Positions 27,724 through 36,165 are shown, numbered from the stretch's first letter. The stretch: DNA of 64,000 bases from Bacillus sp. OV166 (GCF_900177675.1 NZ_FXWM01000001.1:1745001-1809000), one strand, 5' to 3'. A program made the numbers and translations. The notes: generated by a model not told the origin, from the sequence alone.

Positions 27724-28323
27724 ATGATGACTGACAAAAACGAAATAGAAAAAGACGCCAGTGAAGCACAACTTTCTAGCTTAGATATCCTCTGGCACAA
27801 AGCATTTAATGAATTAGACGAATGGGCCAAGCGAGGGGATTTCCGGGATGAGGTTTTCCTGAAAGAGGCAATGTTTTTTGCTGACAGCATCAAAAGGAAT
27901 CAAGGCAATATAAAAGCAATATCAGAAAAATTTAATAAGGAATTTGCCGAATGGGAAAGAACTACAAGGGAGGAATTTTTGATGTCCACCACTACTCTGC
28001 AGCATTTCTTCCCGTTAAGGTCGTATGAAGAAATCAATGTCCAGATTGATCAAATTCAAAAAAGAACTATGTTGATTCTACACAAACCTTTTCAAACGAT
28101 TACCCACAATCAAGCTATGGATAAATACCTTGAAATTATTGATCAATATATTGCTGTAAGGAAAAAAAGCAGGAAGCAATATATAAAAACCGTTAAACAA
28201 GCTGGTAACCTTATCTATGAAAATCAAAAGGGGTTTGTCAATCTTTTTGCGAGACAAATCAAATCACTAATGTTCCCATTAAATAAATACATGGAAAAAG
28301 TAGAAGAACATACAAAATCATAA
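27724..28323 (+). CDS. phasin-like PHA-locus protein
   Basis: A 199-aa, largely helical protein with no signal peptide. It begins with an LWHKAFNELDEW segment reminiscent of phasin-type proteins and has several amphipathic helices. ATG 27724 follows AAAGGA; 20 bases separate it from phaR, so it is probably cotranscribed with phaRC. It likely binds PHA granules or the synthase. Family assignment is tentative: it could be a PhaP-type phasin, or a PhaM-like accessory factor occupying the operon. Confidence 0.6.
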   Translation: MMTDKNEIEKDASEAQLSSLDILWHKAFNELDEWAKRGDFRDEVFLKEAMFFADSIKRNQGNIKAISEKFNKEFAEWERTTREEFLMSTTTLQHFFPLRSYEEINVQIDQIQKRTMLILHKPFQTITHNQAMDKYLEIIDQYIAVRKKSRKQYIKTVKQAGNLIYENQKGFVNLFARQIKSLMFPLNKYMEKVEEHTKS

Positions 28324-28342
28324 TAACAAGGAGCGATCATAA

Positions 28343-29071
28343 ATGTCTAAGGAAAAAGTATATGATCCATTTCTAAGATTCAGAAGAATTAGTGAAATGT
28401 GGGAAAACCAATTGAATGGTCTGTTATACAAGATAACTGATAATAATGAGTTTGTTCGTTTGTTAAAGGTTGGTACGGAAAGCCATGCACGGTACATGGA
28501 GCTGTTAAGAAAAAACCAAGAACTCATGGCTGGGGTAATGAATATTCCAACGAAAAAAGATGTTGCTAATGTAGCAAAGTTGTCGCTTCAAACGGAAGAA
28601 AAAATTGATATTTTAGAAGAACAAATTTGGAATTTGCAGGATAGTTTAGGTTCGTTAAATAACGAAAATTCGGCTATGTTTCAAGAGATGGTGAGCATCG
28701 TTAAACAAATGAAGAATGAATTCCAAAAAATGGCCGAAGAAATAACGGGAACACAAAAACTTAAAGAAGATTTTCAAGAATTACGGCAGGGTCTTGTAGA
28801 TATAAAAATTATCCAAATTAATCTTCAGGAGTTGCGCAAAGAAATAGAGGACATTAAGGGAATCAAAGCGGAGTTAAAAGGAATTAGTGATACATTTGAA
28901 TCTGTAAAAATTCAAGGGGATTTCCAGGAATTGAAACAAGGAATAACAGAGATATCGGATATTAAGAAGGAGCTAGCAAAATTGAAAAGTCTTATGCAAA
29001 AAGGAAAGACAAAAGACAAGGAAAAAGAACTGACTCTTACTGGTGCTGGCACGAAGGATGAAAGGGGTTGA
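28343..29071 (+). CDS. phaR: class IV PHA synthase subunit PhaR
   Basis: The non-catalytic partner of PhaC in Bacillus class IV PHA synthase. Seen: MSKEKVYDPFLRFRRISEMWE, then helices and a long coiled coil (about residues 75-225) rich in E.L.K/E. It is 242 aa, somewhat longer than the roughly 160-200 aa I recall for the family. The extra length comes from repeated FQELRQG / LQELRKE / FQELKQG segments in the coiled coil. GGAGCG precedes ATG 28343. Its stop lies 2 bases before the phaC start. No phaB lies between phaR and phaC, unlike the B. megaterium operon. Confidence 0.9.
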   Translation: MSKEKVYDPFLRFRRISEMWENQLNGLLYKITDNNEFVRLLKVGTESHARYMELLRKNQELMAGVMNIPTKKDVANVAKLSLQTEEKIDILEEQIWNLQDSLGSLNNENSAMFQEMVSIVKQMKNEFQKMAEEITGTQKLKEDFQELRQGLVDIKIIQINLQELRKEIEDIKGIKAELKGISDTFESVKIQGDFQELKQGITEISDIKKELAKLKSLMQKGKTKDKEKELTLTGAGTKDERG

Positions 29072-29073
29072 AA

Positions 29074-30141
29074 ATGATGAGTTCTAATGCATCAGTTACA
29101 TATTTTATACCACTTCTGGATGTTGGAAAAGAATCAGCAAGGTGGAATAGAGTCTATAAAGTCTTAACAGAACCGAAGCCGGATATTGTCTCTACACCAA
29201 GAGAGATTATTTGGAAAAAAAATAAATCAACCTTATATTATCATCCGGCAAAAGAAAAAAAGTATCAGGTTCCATTGTTTATAGTCTACTCACTCCTTAA
29301 TAAACCTTATATTTTAGATATCGGCGAAGGGAGCAGTGTAGTAGGCGGACTAACAGAACGAGGATATGATGTCTATTTTCTAGATTGGGGTTCTCCAGGT
29401 TACGAAGATAGTGAAATAACCCTTGATGATTATATCCTTGATTATTTGGAAAATGGCGTCAAACGGGCCTTACGACATTCCGTGGCAAAAGAAATATCGA
29501 TGATTGGCTATTGTTTAGGAGGGACTGTTGCCGCCATCTTTGCTTCTCTAACGAAATTACCGATTAAGAATTTAGTCCTTGCTACAGTTCCAATTGACTT
29601 TAGCATTGGCATTGTTCCGGATAAGTGGTTAAAAGGGCTGCAAAAAGGGGTAATTAACTTTGATCGTCTTTCTGAAGTGTATGGAGTAATCCCATCAGAA
29701 ATTATGTATGGATTGTTCAGAGGACTCTCTCCAGTCTATGTGAGTCCCATGATAAACCTAATTTCCCGAGCGCATGATGCAGATTATGTTGAAAAGTGGC
29801 GGCGGATGGATAAATGGACAAAAGACTCGGCATCGTTTTCGGGTGCAGCGTTCAAACAGCTATTTAATGATTTATATAAAGATAACAAACTCCTTAAAGG
29901 AGAGCTTAAAATTGGCGGTAGAAAAGTAGATTTAAAAAATATCACTTGCTCTTTCTTTGTCTTCTCAACTTCAAGAGATACGCTGATATTAGAGAAGCAA
30001 AGCCTTCCTGTTATTGACATGGTATATAGTGAAGATAAAACCTACCAGGTTTTTGAAGGCGGGCATGTCTCACTAGCCTTAACTGGGAAATTTGCTATTT
30101 TCGCAGATAAGTGGCTATCCTCTCGTTCGCAAGAAATTTAG
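29074..30141 (+). CDS. phaC: class IV poly(3-hydroxyalkanoate) synthase PhaC
   Basis: Polymerises 3-hydroxyacyl-CoA to PHA on granules together with PhaR. It is 355 aa. The lipase-like box is GYCLGGT with the nucleophile Cys at about residue 147. Catalytic Asp lies in FSTSRDTL and His in FEGGHVSLAL. ATG 29074 is chosen because AAAGGGG lies 6 bases upstream; an in-frame TTG at 29068 lacks spacing. It is the last gene of the 27724-phaR-phaC unit and ends at a hairpin shared with the convergent hydrolase. Confidence 0.95.
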   Translation: MMSSNASVTYFIPLLDVGKESARWNRVYKVLTEPKPDIVSTPREIIWKKNKSTLYYHPAKEKKYQVPLFIVYSLLNKPYILDIGEGSSVVGGLTERGYDVYFLDWGSPGYEDSEITLDDYILDYLENGVKRALRHSVAKEISMIGYCLGGTVAAIFASLTKLPIKNLVLATVPIDFSIGIVPDKWLKGLQKGVINFDRLSEVYGVIPSEIMYGLFRGLSPVYVSPMINLISRAHDADYVEKWRRMDKWTKDSASFSGAAFKQLFNDLYKDNKLLKGELKIGGRKVDLKNITCSFFVFSTSRDTLILEKQSLPVIDMVYSEDKTYQVFEGGHVSLALTGKFAIFADKWLSSRSQEI

Positions 30142-30178
30142 GATTTTCTCTCATAAACTGATAGGGTATAGGAATAAT

Positions 30179-30215
30179 TGATAAGCGGGAAGAACCCCAT
30201 CCTTTCCGCTTATCA
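30179..30215. terminator. bidirectional terminator
   Basis: The stem TGATAAGCGG / CCGCTTATCA lies between phaC and the convergent hydrolase gene. Confidence 0.8.
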
Positions 30216-30216
30216 T

Positions 30217-31005
30217 TTATGAAGCTCTTTTTTGTTGAACGAGGAATTTTCGCAGGAGGTTATTAAATCGCTCTTTTGCTTCCAGTTTGGCAAGATGACC
30301 GGTATTCCTCATAATAATAAATTCAGAATGCGGGATTAATTTGTGCATCCAGGCTTGAATCCAAATCGGCAATATAGAGTCATATTGTCCCCCAACAATA
30401 AGGGTTGGAACATTTACCATCGGTAATAACGATAAATTATTGACTTCAAAGCATGCTACCAAGGAGTCAATAAAAATATGTTGTTTAGGTTGGAAAAACT
30501 TATTGAATTTTTCAAGCGTTTCTTTATTCCAAGAGTAAAGTGCCATGCGTGCTGCAAATTCCGAGTGTTTACCTGATGTTGTAATTCGTTCAAGTTTTCC
30601 TATTCGTGAATCAAATAATAAACCCTTTAGTTTTTTGGGGAAATAGTGGAATGAGCTTATTAATAGGAGTGTACGACAGCGGTCGGGAGCTTGACGGTAA
30701 ATTTCCTGTGCAACGGCACCACCCATTGATAGACCAAGAATATGTGCAGTTTCAATTTCTAACTCCTGCAGTAAACCAATTATGTCTGAACCAAAATTTC
30801 GAATCGAAATTCCATCCGATTTATTGCACGCCCCATGACCGCGTAAATCAGGGATGATCAACTCAAATTGATCTGCTAATTCATATTGGTCTTCCCAACC
30901 TTCTTTTACTTCACCTAAACCATGGATCAACACCAATGGTTCCCCCTTACCCAAGTGTAAATAAGGGACCCCCGACTTACTAATTTTTGCTTTTTCCAGT
31001 TCACA
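30217..31005 (-). CDS. alpha/beta hydrolase in the PHA cluster
   Basis: Paralogue of the gene at 1-774. It has HGLGEVKEGWED, the nucleophile elbow GLSMGG, Asp in GGQYDSILP and His in NTGHLAKLE. With the near-cognate start CTG at 31005 (AGAAGG 8 bases upstream) it is 262 aa, and its N-terminus (LEKAKISKSGVPYLHLG) aligns residue for residue with the TTG start of the paralogue. The alternative TTG at 30954 would lose 17 conserved residues and lacks a ribosome site. A role in PHA depolymerisation or thioester hydrolysis is plausible from position only. Confidence 0.85.
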   Translation of the reverse strand, partial: CELEKAKISKSGVPYLHLGKGEPLVLIHGLGEVKEGWEDQYELADQFELIIPDLRGHGACNKSDGISIRNFGSDIIGLLQELEIETAHILGLSMGGAVAQEIYRQAPDRCRTLLLISSFHYFPKKLKGLLFDSRIGKLERITTSGKHSEFAARMALYSWNKETLEKFNKFFQPKQHIFIDSLVACFEVNNLSLLPMVNVPTLIVGGQYDSILPIWIQAWMHKLIPHSEFIIMRNTGHLAKLEAKERFNNLLRKFLVQQKRAS

Positions 31006-31090
31006 GCACCTTCTATTTTTATTAGTTTATTACCAAAGTAGGTAAATGTAAACTTTGATATTTTACTTTTATTCATATTTATTTACTATG

Positions 31091-31120
31091 TTGACAAAAT
31101 ATTACCCATAAGTGTAAAAT
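31091..31120 (+). promoter_or_regulatory. phaQ promoter with overlapping candidate PhaQ operator (copy B)
   Basis: TTGACA (31091-31096), an 18-base spacer and TAAAAT (31115-31120). The motif ATTAC-N8-GTAAA (31101-31118) lies across the spacer and -10, a good position for repression. The same region is found in altered form at 877-911. PhaQ of B. megaterium is known to repress its own operon and to be released by PHB. Confidence 0.6.
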
Positions 31121-31145
31121 ACATATAGAGTGAGGTGATTAAGAT

Positions 31146-31583
31146 ATGGTGAATCAAGACAATCAATCAATTAATGCTTCAAAAAATTTTGTGCTACCAT
31201 TTATTTTATTACTTCTTAGTAAGGTTTCTCTTCATGGATATGAGCTTAGCCAGAAGCTAGAGGCATTCGGGTTTAAGACACTTGATCAGGGAAATTTATA
31301 CAGGTTGTTAAGACAACTTGAAAAGGACGAGCTGTTATCATCTGAATGGGATACTAACGGGAGTGGTCCTGCTAAAAGAAGGTACTCCATAACTAATGCC
31401 GGGATTAAATACTTAAAGGGATATGCCAATCAACTAGAATCCTACCAATCGTTATTGGATCAATTTTTCAAAATGTATTCCAGTTTCTTTGAGCTCTATA
31501 TGCCTTCATTTCATAAGAAGGATTCCATAGAGAAAGTCAATAATAGACAGAGGAGGAATGACGATGGCACAGAAGAAAAATGA
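31146..31583 (+). CDS. phaQ: PHB-responsive transcriptional repressor PhaQ
   Basis: A 145-aa PadR-family winged-helix repressor. Seen: LPFILLLLSKVSLHGYELSQKLEAFGF and the recognition region DQGNLYRLLRQLEKDELL, then RRYSITNAGIKYL and a C-terminal helix. In B. megaterium PhaQ represses phaQ-phaP and is relieved by binding PHB. GAGGTG precedes ATG 31146. It overlaps phaP by 20 bases. The predicted operator lies in its own promoter. Confidence 0.92.
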   Translation: MVNQDNQSINASKNFVLPFILLLLSKVSLHGYELSQKLEAFGFKTLDQGNLYRLLRQLEKDELLSSEWDTNGSGPAKRRYSITNAGIKYLKGYANQLESYQSLLDQFFKMYSSFFELYMPSFHKKDSIEKVNNRQRRNDDGTEEK

Positions 31584-32163
31584 AACGGTTCTATCTGCAG
31601 TAGAAACAATTAATCAAGCAGTAGAGGAATCGGTAGCCGTAGGTTCATTTGTTAACACATTTTGGGATCAATTCGAGCTATCACGTGAACGTGCAGAACA
31701 GTTACGGGAAAATGGTGAGGATGCATATATTAATGTATTAAAGGAAGTCATCAAATTTAATAAGCAATTTAGGAAATCCGTTTCAAATTTGTATCAACAG
31801 TCGAAAACAACTAACAAGGAAATAGTCTCAGAACTGATTCATCAATTACCATTCGGTAAAGAAGATGTCAAGGACGAGGTGTTACCAATACCCGAAACTG
31901 AAGAACTTAAGAAACAATTTGTAGAGGTTTCAGGACAATTAGAGAACCTCGCTCTTACACCAATTAAGTCTATCTTTCATGTTGTTGAACAAATGGAAGA
32001 TAATATTGAAAAAAGTGCAGAATCTAGTGTAGCTTATGGACGTGAACGCCGAAATGCATGGCTCCAAGTAAGGAAGGAATATGTTGAATTTGCAAAAGAT
32101 TCTCATTTGAATCTTGTTGACAGAAGCAAATCCAGCTTTAAAGAATTCATTAAACCGCAATAA
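31564..32163 (+). CDS. phaP: phasin PhaP
   Basis: A 199-aa, helical, granule-surface protein. Seen: an N-terminal segment with FWDQFELSRERAEQLRENG, Gln/Lys-rich helices, and LALTPIKSIFHVVEQME, a pattern like Bacillus phasins. ATG 31564 is preferred to 31558, since AGGAGG would otherwise be too close. Position directly after phaQ matches the phaQ-phaP order known in B. megaterium. It ends at a strong terminator, so phaQP is a two-gene unit. Confidence 0.85.
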   Translation: MAQKKNETVLSAVETINQAVEESVAVGSFVNTFWDQFELSRERAEQLRENGEDAYINVLKEVIKFNKQFRKSVSNLYQQSKTTNKEIVSELIHQLPFGKEDVKDEVLPIPETEELKKQFVEVSGQLENLALTPIKSIFHVVEQMEDNIEKSAESSVAYGRERRNAWLQVRKEYVEFAKDSHLNLVDRSKSSFKEFIKPQ

Positions 32164-32487
32164 TTATTTTTACCTTCTAAGGAGAATAATAAACTTTGAG
32201 GATCCACATAGGTAAATTTTATTCTATATTAGAACCACAATCTCTTTTCATTAAGAAACAAGAGATTGTGGTTCTTTTATTTTCGTTGGACTTTAGAGTT
32301 TAGCTAAGAATGAACACTTTGTTAAATCCTTTCCAAAAGTTACCGATGAAATGTTAATGTAATATTATTATTACCTAGTTGACAAATTTAGAAGTTATAC
32401 TTCTATTTAAGAGAAAATAGGATGATACAGGTTTGCTTTATTGGAATTAAGAAGGCAGGGGTGTAAAAGCAAGAAAAACTTACTGTA
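32164..32487. other. intergenic region downstream of phaP
   Basis: It holds the phaP terminator and an AT-rich leader of the NlpC/P60 gene. In the leader an in-frame segment (ATG 32422 to TAA 32466) ends 21 bases before the annotated start. No other element is seen. Confidence 0.45.
32232..32279 (+). terminator. phaQP terminator
   Basis: A 15-base perfect stem, GAACCACAATCTCTT / AAGAGATTGTGGTTC, is followed by T-rich DNA. Confidence 0.9.
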
Positions 32488-33012
32488 ATGGCAGATTTAC
32501 AAATGCAAGATGGTACGCTTGCATCAAAGGAAGCACAAATAAAAAGTGATACCTCTAAGGATGAGAATACCGAACCTGTTAATATTAATGTTTCGATACC
32601 AACTACCACAAATGAAGCACTTAATATTGTCATCCACGCAGGTGATAAGTACATAGGGAACTCTGTTTATGTTTTTGGCGGGGGAAGAAATTCTTATGAT
32701 GTTGCCAATGGAAGATTTGATTGTTCTGGATTTGTTGCATGGGCGTTCAGACAGGCAGGGATTAAAGTTGGTGCCCATACCGATATTTTGAAAAATACTG
32801 GAATCAGAGTATCAAGGAGTGAAGCACGACCTGGGGACCTTGTATTCTTTGATACTTATAAAATAGACGGACATGTGGGGATATATCTTGGTGGAGGTAA
32901 ATTCATTGGTTCACAAAGCTCGACGGGGATTGCGATTGCAGATTTAACGAGTGGTTACTATAAAAAGAAATTTAATGGACATGTCATGAGAATCATCAAC
33001 GGCAAACAATAA
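32488..33012 (+). CDS. NlpC/P60 cell-wall endopeptidase domain protein
   Basis: A 174-aa C40-family peptidase. The catalytic Cys is in FDCSGFVAWAF, His in DGHVGIYLGGGKF, and a polar third residue lies near the C-terminus (NGHVMR). Such enzymes cut peptidoglycan stem peptides. No signal peptide is encoded from this start, and no ribosome site precedes ATG 32488. The in-frame upstream codons are open only to a TAA at 32464-32466, with AGGGGTG just before it. The start is therefore uncertain, and the N-terminus may have been lost by mutation. Confidence 0.75.
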   Translation: MADLQMQDGTLASKEAQIKSDTSKDENTEPVNINVSIPTTTNEALNIVIHAGDKYIGNSVYVFGGGRNSYDVANGRFDCSGFVAWAFRQAGIKVGAHTDILKNTGIRVSRSEARPGDLVFFDTYKIDGHVGIYLGGGKFIGSQSSTGIAIADLTSGYYKKKFNGHVMRIINGKQ

Positions 33013-33039
33013 TTAAATGCTGTAGAGGAAATTGTCTGA

Positions 33040-33072
33040 TGTGGCCATGTAATTTAGCGGGCCACATTTTTG
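33040..33072 (+). terminator. terminator
   Basis: TGTGGCC / GGCCACA is followed by TTTTT, after the NlpC/P60 gene. Confidence 0.85.
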
Positions 33073-33117
33073 TTTGTGGAGAAAAGTAAATAAATGAAAC
33101 TATTACATGAATTACGT

Positions 33118-33131
33118 CGTTATTAATAACG
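33118..33131. promoter_or_regulatory. 14-base palindrome upstream of uppP
   Basis: A perfect palindrome, CGTTATTAATAACG, lies 115 bases upstream of uppP. It could be a repressor site; no regulator is suggested by the context. Confidence 0.3.
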
Positions 33132-33245
33132 AGAGGTAAAAATAAAAAAAATATTGCAAAGTAGTTAGTTAATGAGTAGAATAAATAGGTTGTAAATCAT
33201 CATGACTTACGATACTGTCGCAATAGGTTAGGAGTAAATCATAAC

Positions 33246-34076
33246 ATGGAATTACTAATTTTTATTAAAGCCATTATCCTTGGATTAGTAGAAGGTTTAA
33301 CAGAATTTGCACCAGTTTCCTCCACAGGGCACATGATTATCGTTGATGATATGTGGTTGCAATCTGAAAAGTTTTTGACGCAGCATGGAGCCAACACGTT
33401 TAAAATTGTTATTCAACTTGGTTCGATTCTTGCGGTTGTCGTCACCTTTAAGGACCGCTTCATCGATTTATTAGGTCTAGGCCGCTTCAATAAGAAAGTT
33501 GTTAACGAGCAAGGCCGTCTTAAATTAACACAAGTTATTGTGGGATTAATTCCTGCAGGTGTTCTAGGCGTTCTCTTCAATGACTATATTGATGACCACT
33601 TATTTTCAACCGCAACGGTTTTAATTGGTTTAGTAATTGGTGCTATATTAATGATTCTTGCAGATATTATTGGTCCAAAACATCCGAAAACACAAACAGT
33701 TGATCAGATTTCCTATGGACAAGCTTTGGCTGTTGGTTTATTTCAATGCTTATCCTTATGGCCTGGATTTTCTCGTTCCGGATCAACTATCTCAGGTGGC
33801 GTATTACTGGGAATGAGTCACCGTGCTGCAGCGGATTTTACCTTTATCATGGCTGTGCCAATTATGGCAGGTGCAAGTTTACTCTCCTTATTAAAAAACT
33901 GGGAATATATGACGATTGATGCCTTGCCATTCTTTATTGCAGGATTTATTAGTGCCTTTATTTTTGCGTTATTATCCATCCGCTTTTTCTTAAAGCTAAT
34001 TAACAAAATTAAACTTTTGCCGTTTGCAATTTATCGCATTGTTTTGGCATTAATTCTTTATATTATTTTCTTTTAA
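33246..34076 (+). CDS. uppP: undecaprenyl-diphosphatase
   Basis: A membrane phosphatase that recycles the undecaprenyl-PP carrier of peptidoglycan synthesis (the BacA family, which confers bacitracin tolerance). It is 276 aa with about eight membrane spans. Seen: the (E/Q)-rich motif LVEGLTEFAPVSSTGHM near the N-terminus and the PGXSRSXXT motif PGFSRSGSTISGG. AGGAG precedes ATG 33246. It is monocistronic with a strong terminator. Confidence 0.95.
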   Translation: MELLIFIKAIILGLVEGLTEFAPVSSTGHMIIVDDMWLQSEKFLTQHGANTFKIVIQLGSILAVVVTFKDRFIDLLGLGRFNKKVVNEQGRLKLTQVIVGLIPAGVLGVLFNDYIDDHLFSTATVLIGLVIGAILMILADIIGPKHPKTQTVDQISYGQALAVGLFQCLSLWPGFSRSGSTISGGVLLGMSHRAAADFTFIMAVPIMAGASLLSLLKNWEYMTIDALPFFIAGFISAFIFALLSIRFFLKLINKIKLLPFAIYRIVLALILYIIFF

Positions 34077-34084
34077 ATTTTAGC

Positions 34085-34113
34085 CAGCTTACAAAATGTA
34101 AGCTGCTTTTTTT
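34085..34113 (+). terminator. uppP terminator
   Basis: CAGCTTACA-aaa-TGTAAGCTG is followed by a long T-run. Confidence 0.92.
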
Positions 34114-34297
34114 TTGTTACAAACTTTGCAGCCAGTTTTATGTTTATTTACCCAAATAAACATAAACGGGTAAGAACCTATCTAGAAATAATTAGTCATT
34201 TACCCGTTTTCCGTAAGAAAGTTGCCTATACCACAATTGCTGAATAGAATATTTTAAAATAAGTGGATTGTTCAACGGGACGGAAGGAGGGAAAGAC

Positions 34298-34726
34298 ATG
34301 GAAAAAGGACGGTGCGAGGAGCATTGTTTATGTAATGAAATGGAACAGTTGCTTGATGAACAACAAAGATTATCCTTTGAAGGTTTTCAATTTGTATGCG
34401 ATGAAATTGGGTTTGATACCATTCCCTTTGTCCTTTCTAATAGTAAATGTCCATTTGAGGTATTGGGGAAAACGAAGAGTGGTCTATTTTTTACTACTCA
34501 AGTATTCAGATTAGAAAAACTTGATTCATGGCATTGCTGTGCAAAGCTATCGCTGCTTTTGCCTGTAGATATAGATGGTTTTCCAGTAGACCTTTGTGAC
34601 GAAGTATTTTCATTAATAAAAACGAATAACTGTGTTTTAGTTGATCTATCTTGTTTTTGCAGTATTCAACCTTTATCCCCGAGATTAGTTAATCGGGAAC
34701 TTCCCATTGTTGAACCGAAATGTTAA
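34298..34726 (+). CDS. CotY/CotZ-family spore coat protein
   Basis: A 142-aa, Cys-rich protein with 11 or so Cys. It fits the CotZ/ExsY crust or exosporium family by its C-terminal pattern: WHCCAKLSLLLPVD near residue 80, DLSCFC, and a terminal PKC. These proteins self-assemble on the spore surface through disulfide bonds. I start at ATG 34298, behind GGAGG, rather than at 34268. It is a single-gene unit; sporulation-sigma control is expected but no clear promoter is seen. Confidence 0.85.
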   Translation: MEKGRCEEHCLCNEMEQLLDEQQRLSFEGFQFVCDEIGFDTIPFVLSNSKCPFEVLGKTKSGLFFTTQVFRLEKLDSWHCCAKLSLLLPVDIDGFPVDLCDEVFSLIKTNNCVLVDLSCFCSIQPLSPRLVNRELPIVEPKC

Positions 34727-34737
34727 TAAAATGAGCA

Positions 34738-34783
34738 GATTAGGGTCTAATCAGGAAATAAAATATAGACCCAGACCCTAATC
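34738..34783. terminator. bidirectional terminator
   Basis: The 11-base stem GATTAGGGTCT / AGACCCTAATC lies between the convergent coat and phosphodiesterase genes. Confidence 0.82.
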
Positions 34784-34790
34784 GATTTTC

Positions 34791-35597
34791 TTAACACAAA
34801 TCTGGAAAGTCAGTAATAATACCTTCGACATGTAGATTTTTTAAAGTATTTACCTCATTCTTTTTTTTCGCTGTCCATATAATCGTTTTTAATCCATGTT
34901 GATGAATTCTTTTAATAAGCCTTTTATTAACCATGGTTATTTTAGGATTTACATAAGAAACATAACTTGCAAAAGACCTTAAATCTTTATTTGAAATAAT
35001 ATTTACACCCGAATTCTTTACTAAAACTCCAATCGGGATGGAAGGAAGCAGTTCATGAAAACGTTTAAGTGAACCACGATCAAATGATTGAATAATTATA
35101 TGATTTTCTCCTGATGTTAAATTTCTTTTGATTAGTTCTTCGACAGTCTTTTCTACAATTTGCGGGTAAAGTGAGGGTTTTTTTAATTCAAGTAAAATAC
35201 CAATTTTTCCTGCAAACTCATCGAAAAACTCAGCGAGGGAAGGGATCTTCTCACCAGCAAATTTACTATGGAACCAACTTCCTGCATCAAGGTTTTGAAT
35301 TTCTTTCAAGGTGAGGTCCTTTACCTTCCCTTTCCCATTCGTTGTCCTGTTAACGGTTGAATCATGAATCACGACCAATTCACCGTCTTTTGTCATTTGG
35401 ACATCGATTTCAAGGTAATCTACACCTAAGTCTACGGCTTTCTTAAAAGATGCAAATGTATTCTCAGGGCAGTATCCAGCTGCACCTCTATGGCCAATTT
35501 TCAAGGGAGAGTGTTGTTTATCCTTTAAGCTTAACCGTGTCATCAATCGATAAGATACCATGAAAATCAGAAACAAAAGGGTTGCGGCATTCCTCAA
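34791..35597 (-). CDS. glycerophosphodiester phosphodiesterase
   Basis: Hydrolyses glycerophosphodiesters to glycerol-3-phosphate and an alcohol. It is 268 aa with a short hydrophobic N-terminus (LLFLIFMVSY), perhaps a membrane anchor. GDPD signatures: IGHRGAAGYCPENTFASF with the catalytic His, YLEIDVQMTKDG with metal-binding Glu and Asp, and VIHDSTVNRTT with the second His. TTG 35597 with GGAGT upstream is the likely start; an ATG 12 codons in is possible. The active site is complete. Confidence 0.9.
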   Translation of the reverse strand: MRNAATLLFLIFMVSYRLMTRLSLKDKQHSPLKIGHRGAAGYCPENTFASFKKAVDLGVDYLEIDVQMTKDGELVVIHDSTVNRTTNGKGKVKDLTLKEIQNLDAGSWFHSKFAGEKIPSLAEFFDEFAGKIGILLELKKPSLYPQIVEKTVEELIKRNLTSGENHIIIQSFDRGSLKRFHELLPSIPIGVLVKNSGVNIISNKDLRSFASYVSYVNPKITMVNKRLIKRIHQHGLKTIIWTAKKKNEVNTLKNLHVEGIITDFPDLC

Positions 35598-35851
35598 GTT
35601 TGGGACTCCAATCTAAATATATATATTTGTGAACATGTTATGAAAAACAGTGGCAATTGTCAACTAAACAAAGAGAATTTTATTAAAATGAATTCAGCTA
35701 GATCATACTTTTCTATTTTGATAATTGCTTTTTGTTGCTAAGAATGGGCTTCTTCTTTTTTTTCAAAACTGGGTAATTTGGATATGTGTCTATCGCACAT
35801 TTTTATCCATGTGAATAGGATATATGGAAATCAGAAAAGGAGGTAATGTAA

Positions 35852-35947
35852 ATGTCTGGTGCAGCAGGTGGCTACGGCGGCGGATTTGCCCTACTAGTCG
35901 TTTTATTTATTTTGTTAATCATTATTGGGGCTTCATGGTGCTACTAA
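35852..35947 (+). CDS. YjcZ-family sporulation mini-protein 1
   Basis: A 31-residue protein. It opens with a Gly/Tyr-rich start (MSGAAGGYGGGF), then a single hydrophobic helix ([15 protein letters not shown]) and ends WCY. This is the YjcZ/YhzA-like pattern of tiny sporulation membrane proteins. AAAAGGAGG precedes ATG 35852. It is paired with a paralogue 33 bases downstream. Confidence 0.88.
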   Translation: MSGAAGGYGGGFALLVVLFILLIIIGASWCY

Positions 35948-35980
35948 GTTTTCTATTAATATAAAAAGGAGGTCATGAAA

Positions 35981-36121
35981 ATGTTTGGATATGGTGGATA
36001 TGGTGGTGGCTGTGGCTACGGCGGTGGCTACGGCGGTGGCTGTGGCTACGGCGGCGGATTTGCTTTAATCGTAGTATTATTTATCCTCTTGATTATTGTA
36101 GGTGCAGCTTGTTTTAGATAA
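35981..36121 (+). CDS. YjcZ-family sporulation mini-protein 2
   Basis: A 46-residue paralogue of the preceding gene. It has an expanded Gly-Tyr-Cys region (repeats of GYGGG and CGYGGG) before the same [17 protein letters not shown] helix. AAAAGGAGG precedes both ATG 35975 and 35981; spacing favours the latter. The extra GGYGGGC units look like an in-frame repeat expansion. It is probably cotranscribed with the first copy during sporulation. Confidence 0.88.
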   Translation: MFGYGGYGGGCGYGGGYGGGCGYGGGFALIVVLFILLIIVGAACFR

Positions 36122-36136
36122 GAATATAAATAGGTG

Positions 36137-36165
36137 AACCCGCTTGGTTAATCAAGCGGGTTTTC
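36137..36165. terminator. bidirectional terminator
   Basis: The stem AACCCGCTTG / CAAGCGGGTT carries T-runs on both sides and overlaps the end of the YkvA-like gene. Confidence 0.85.
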
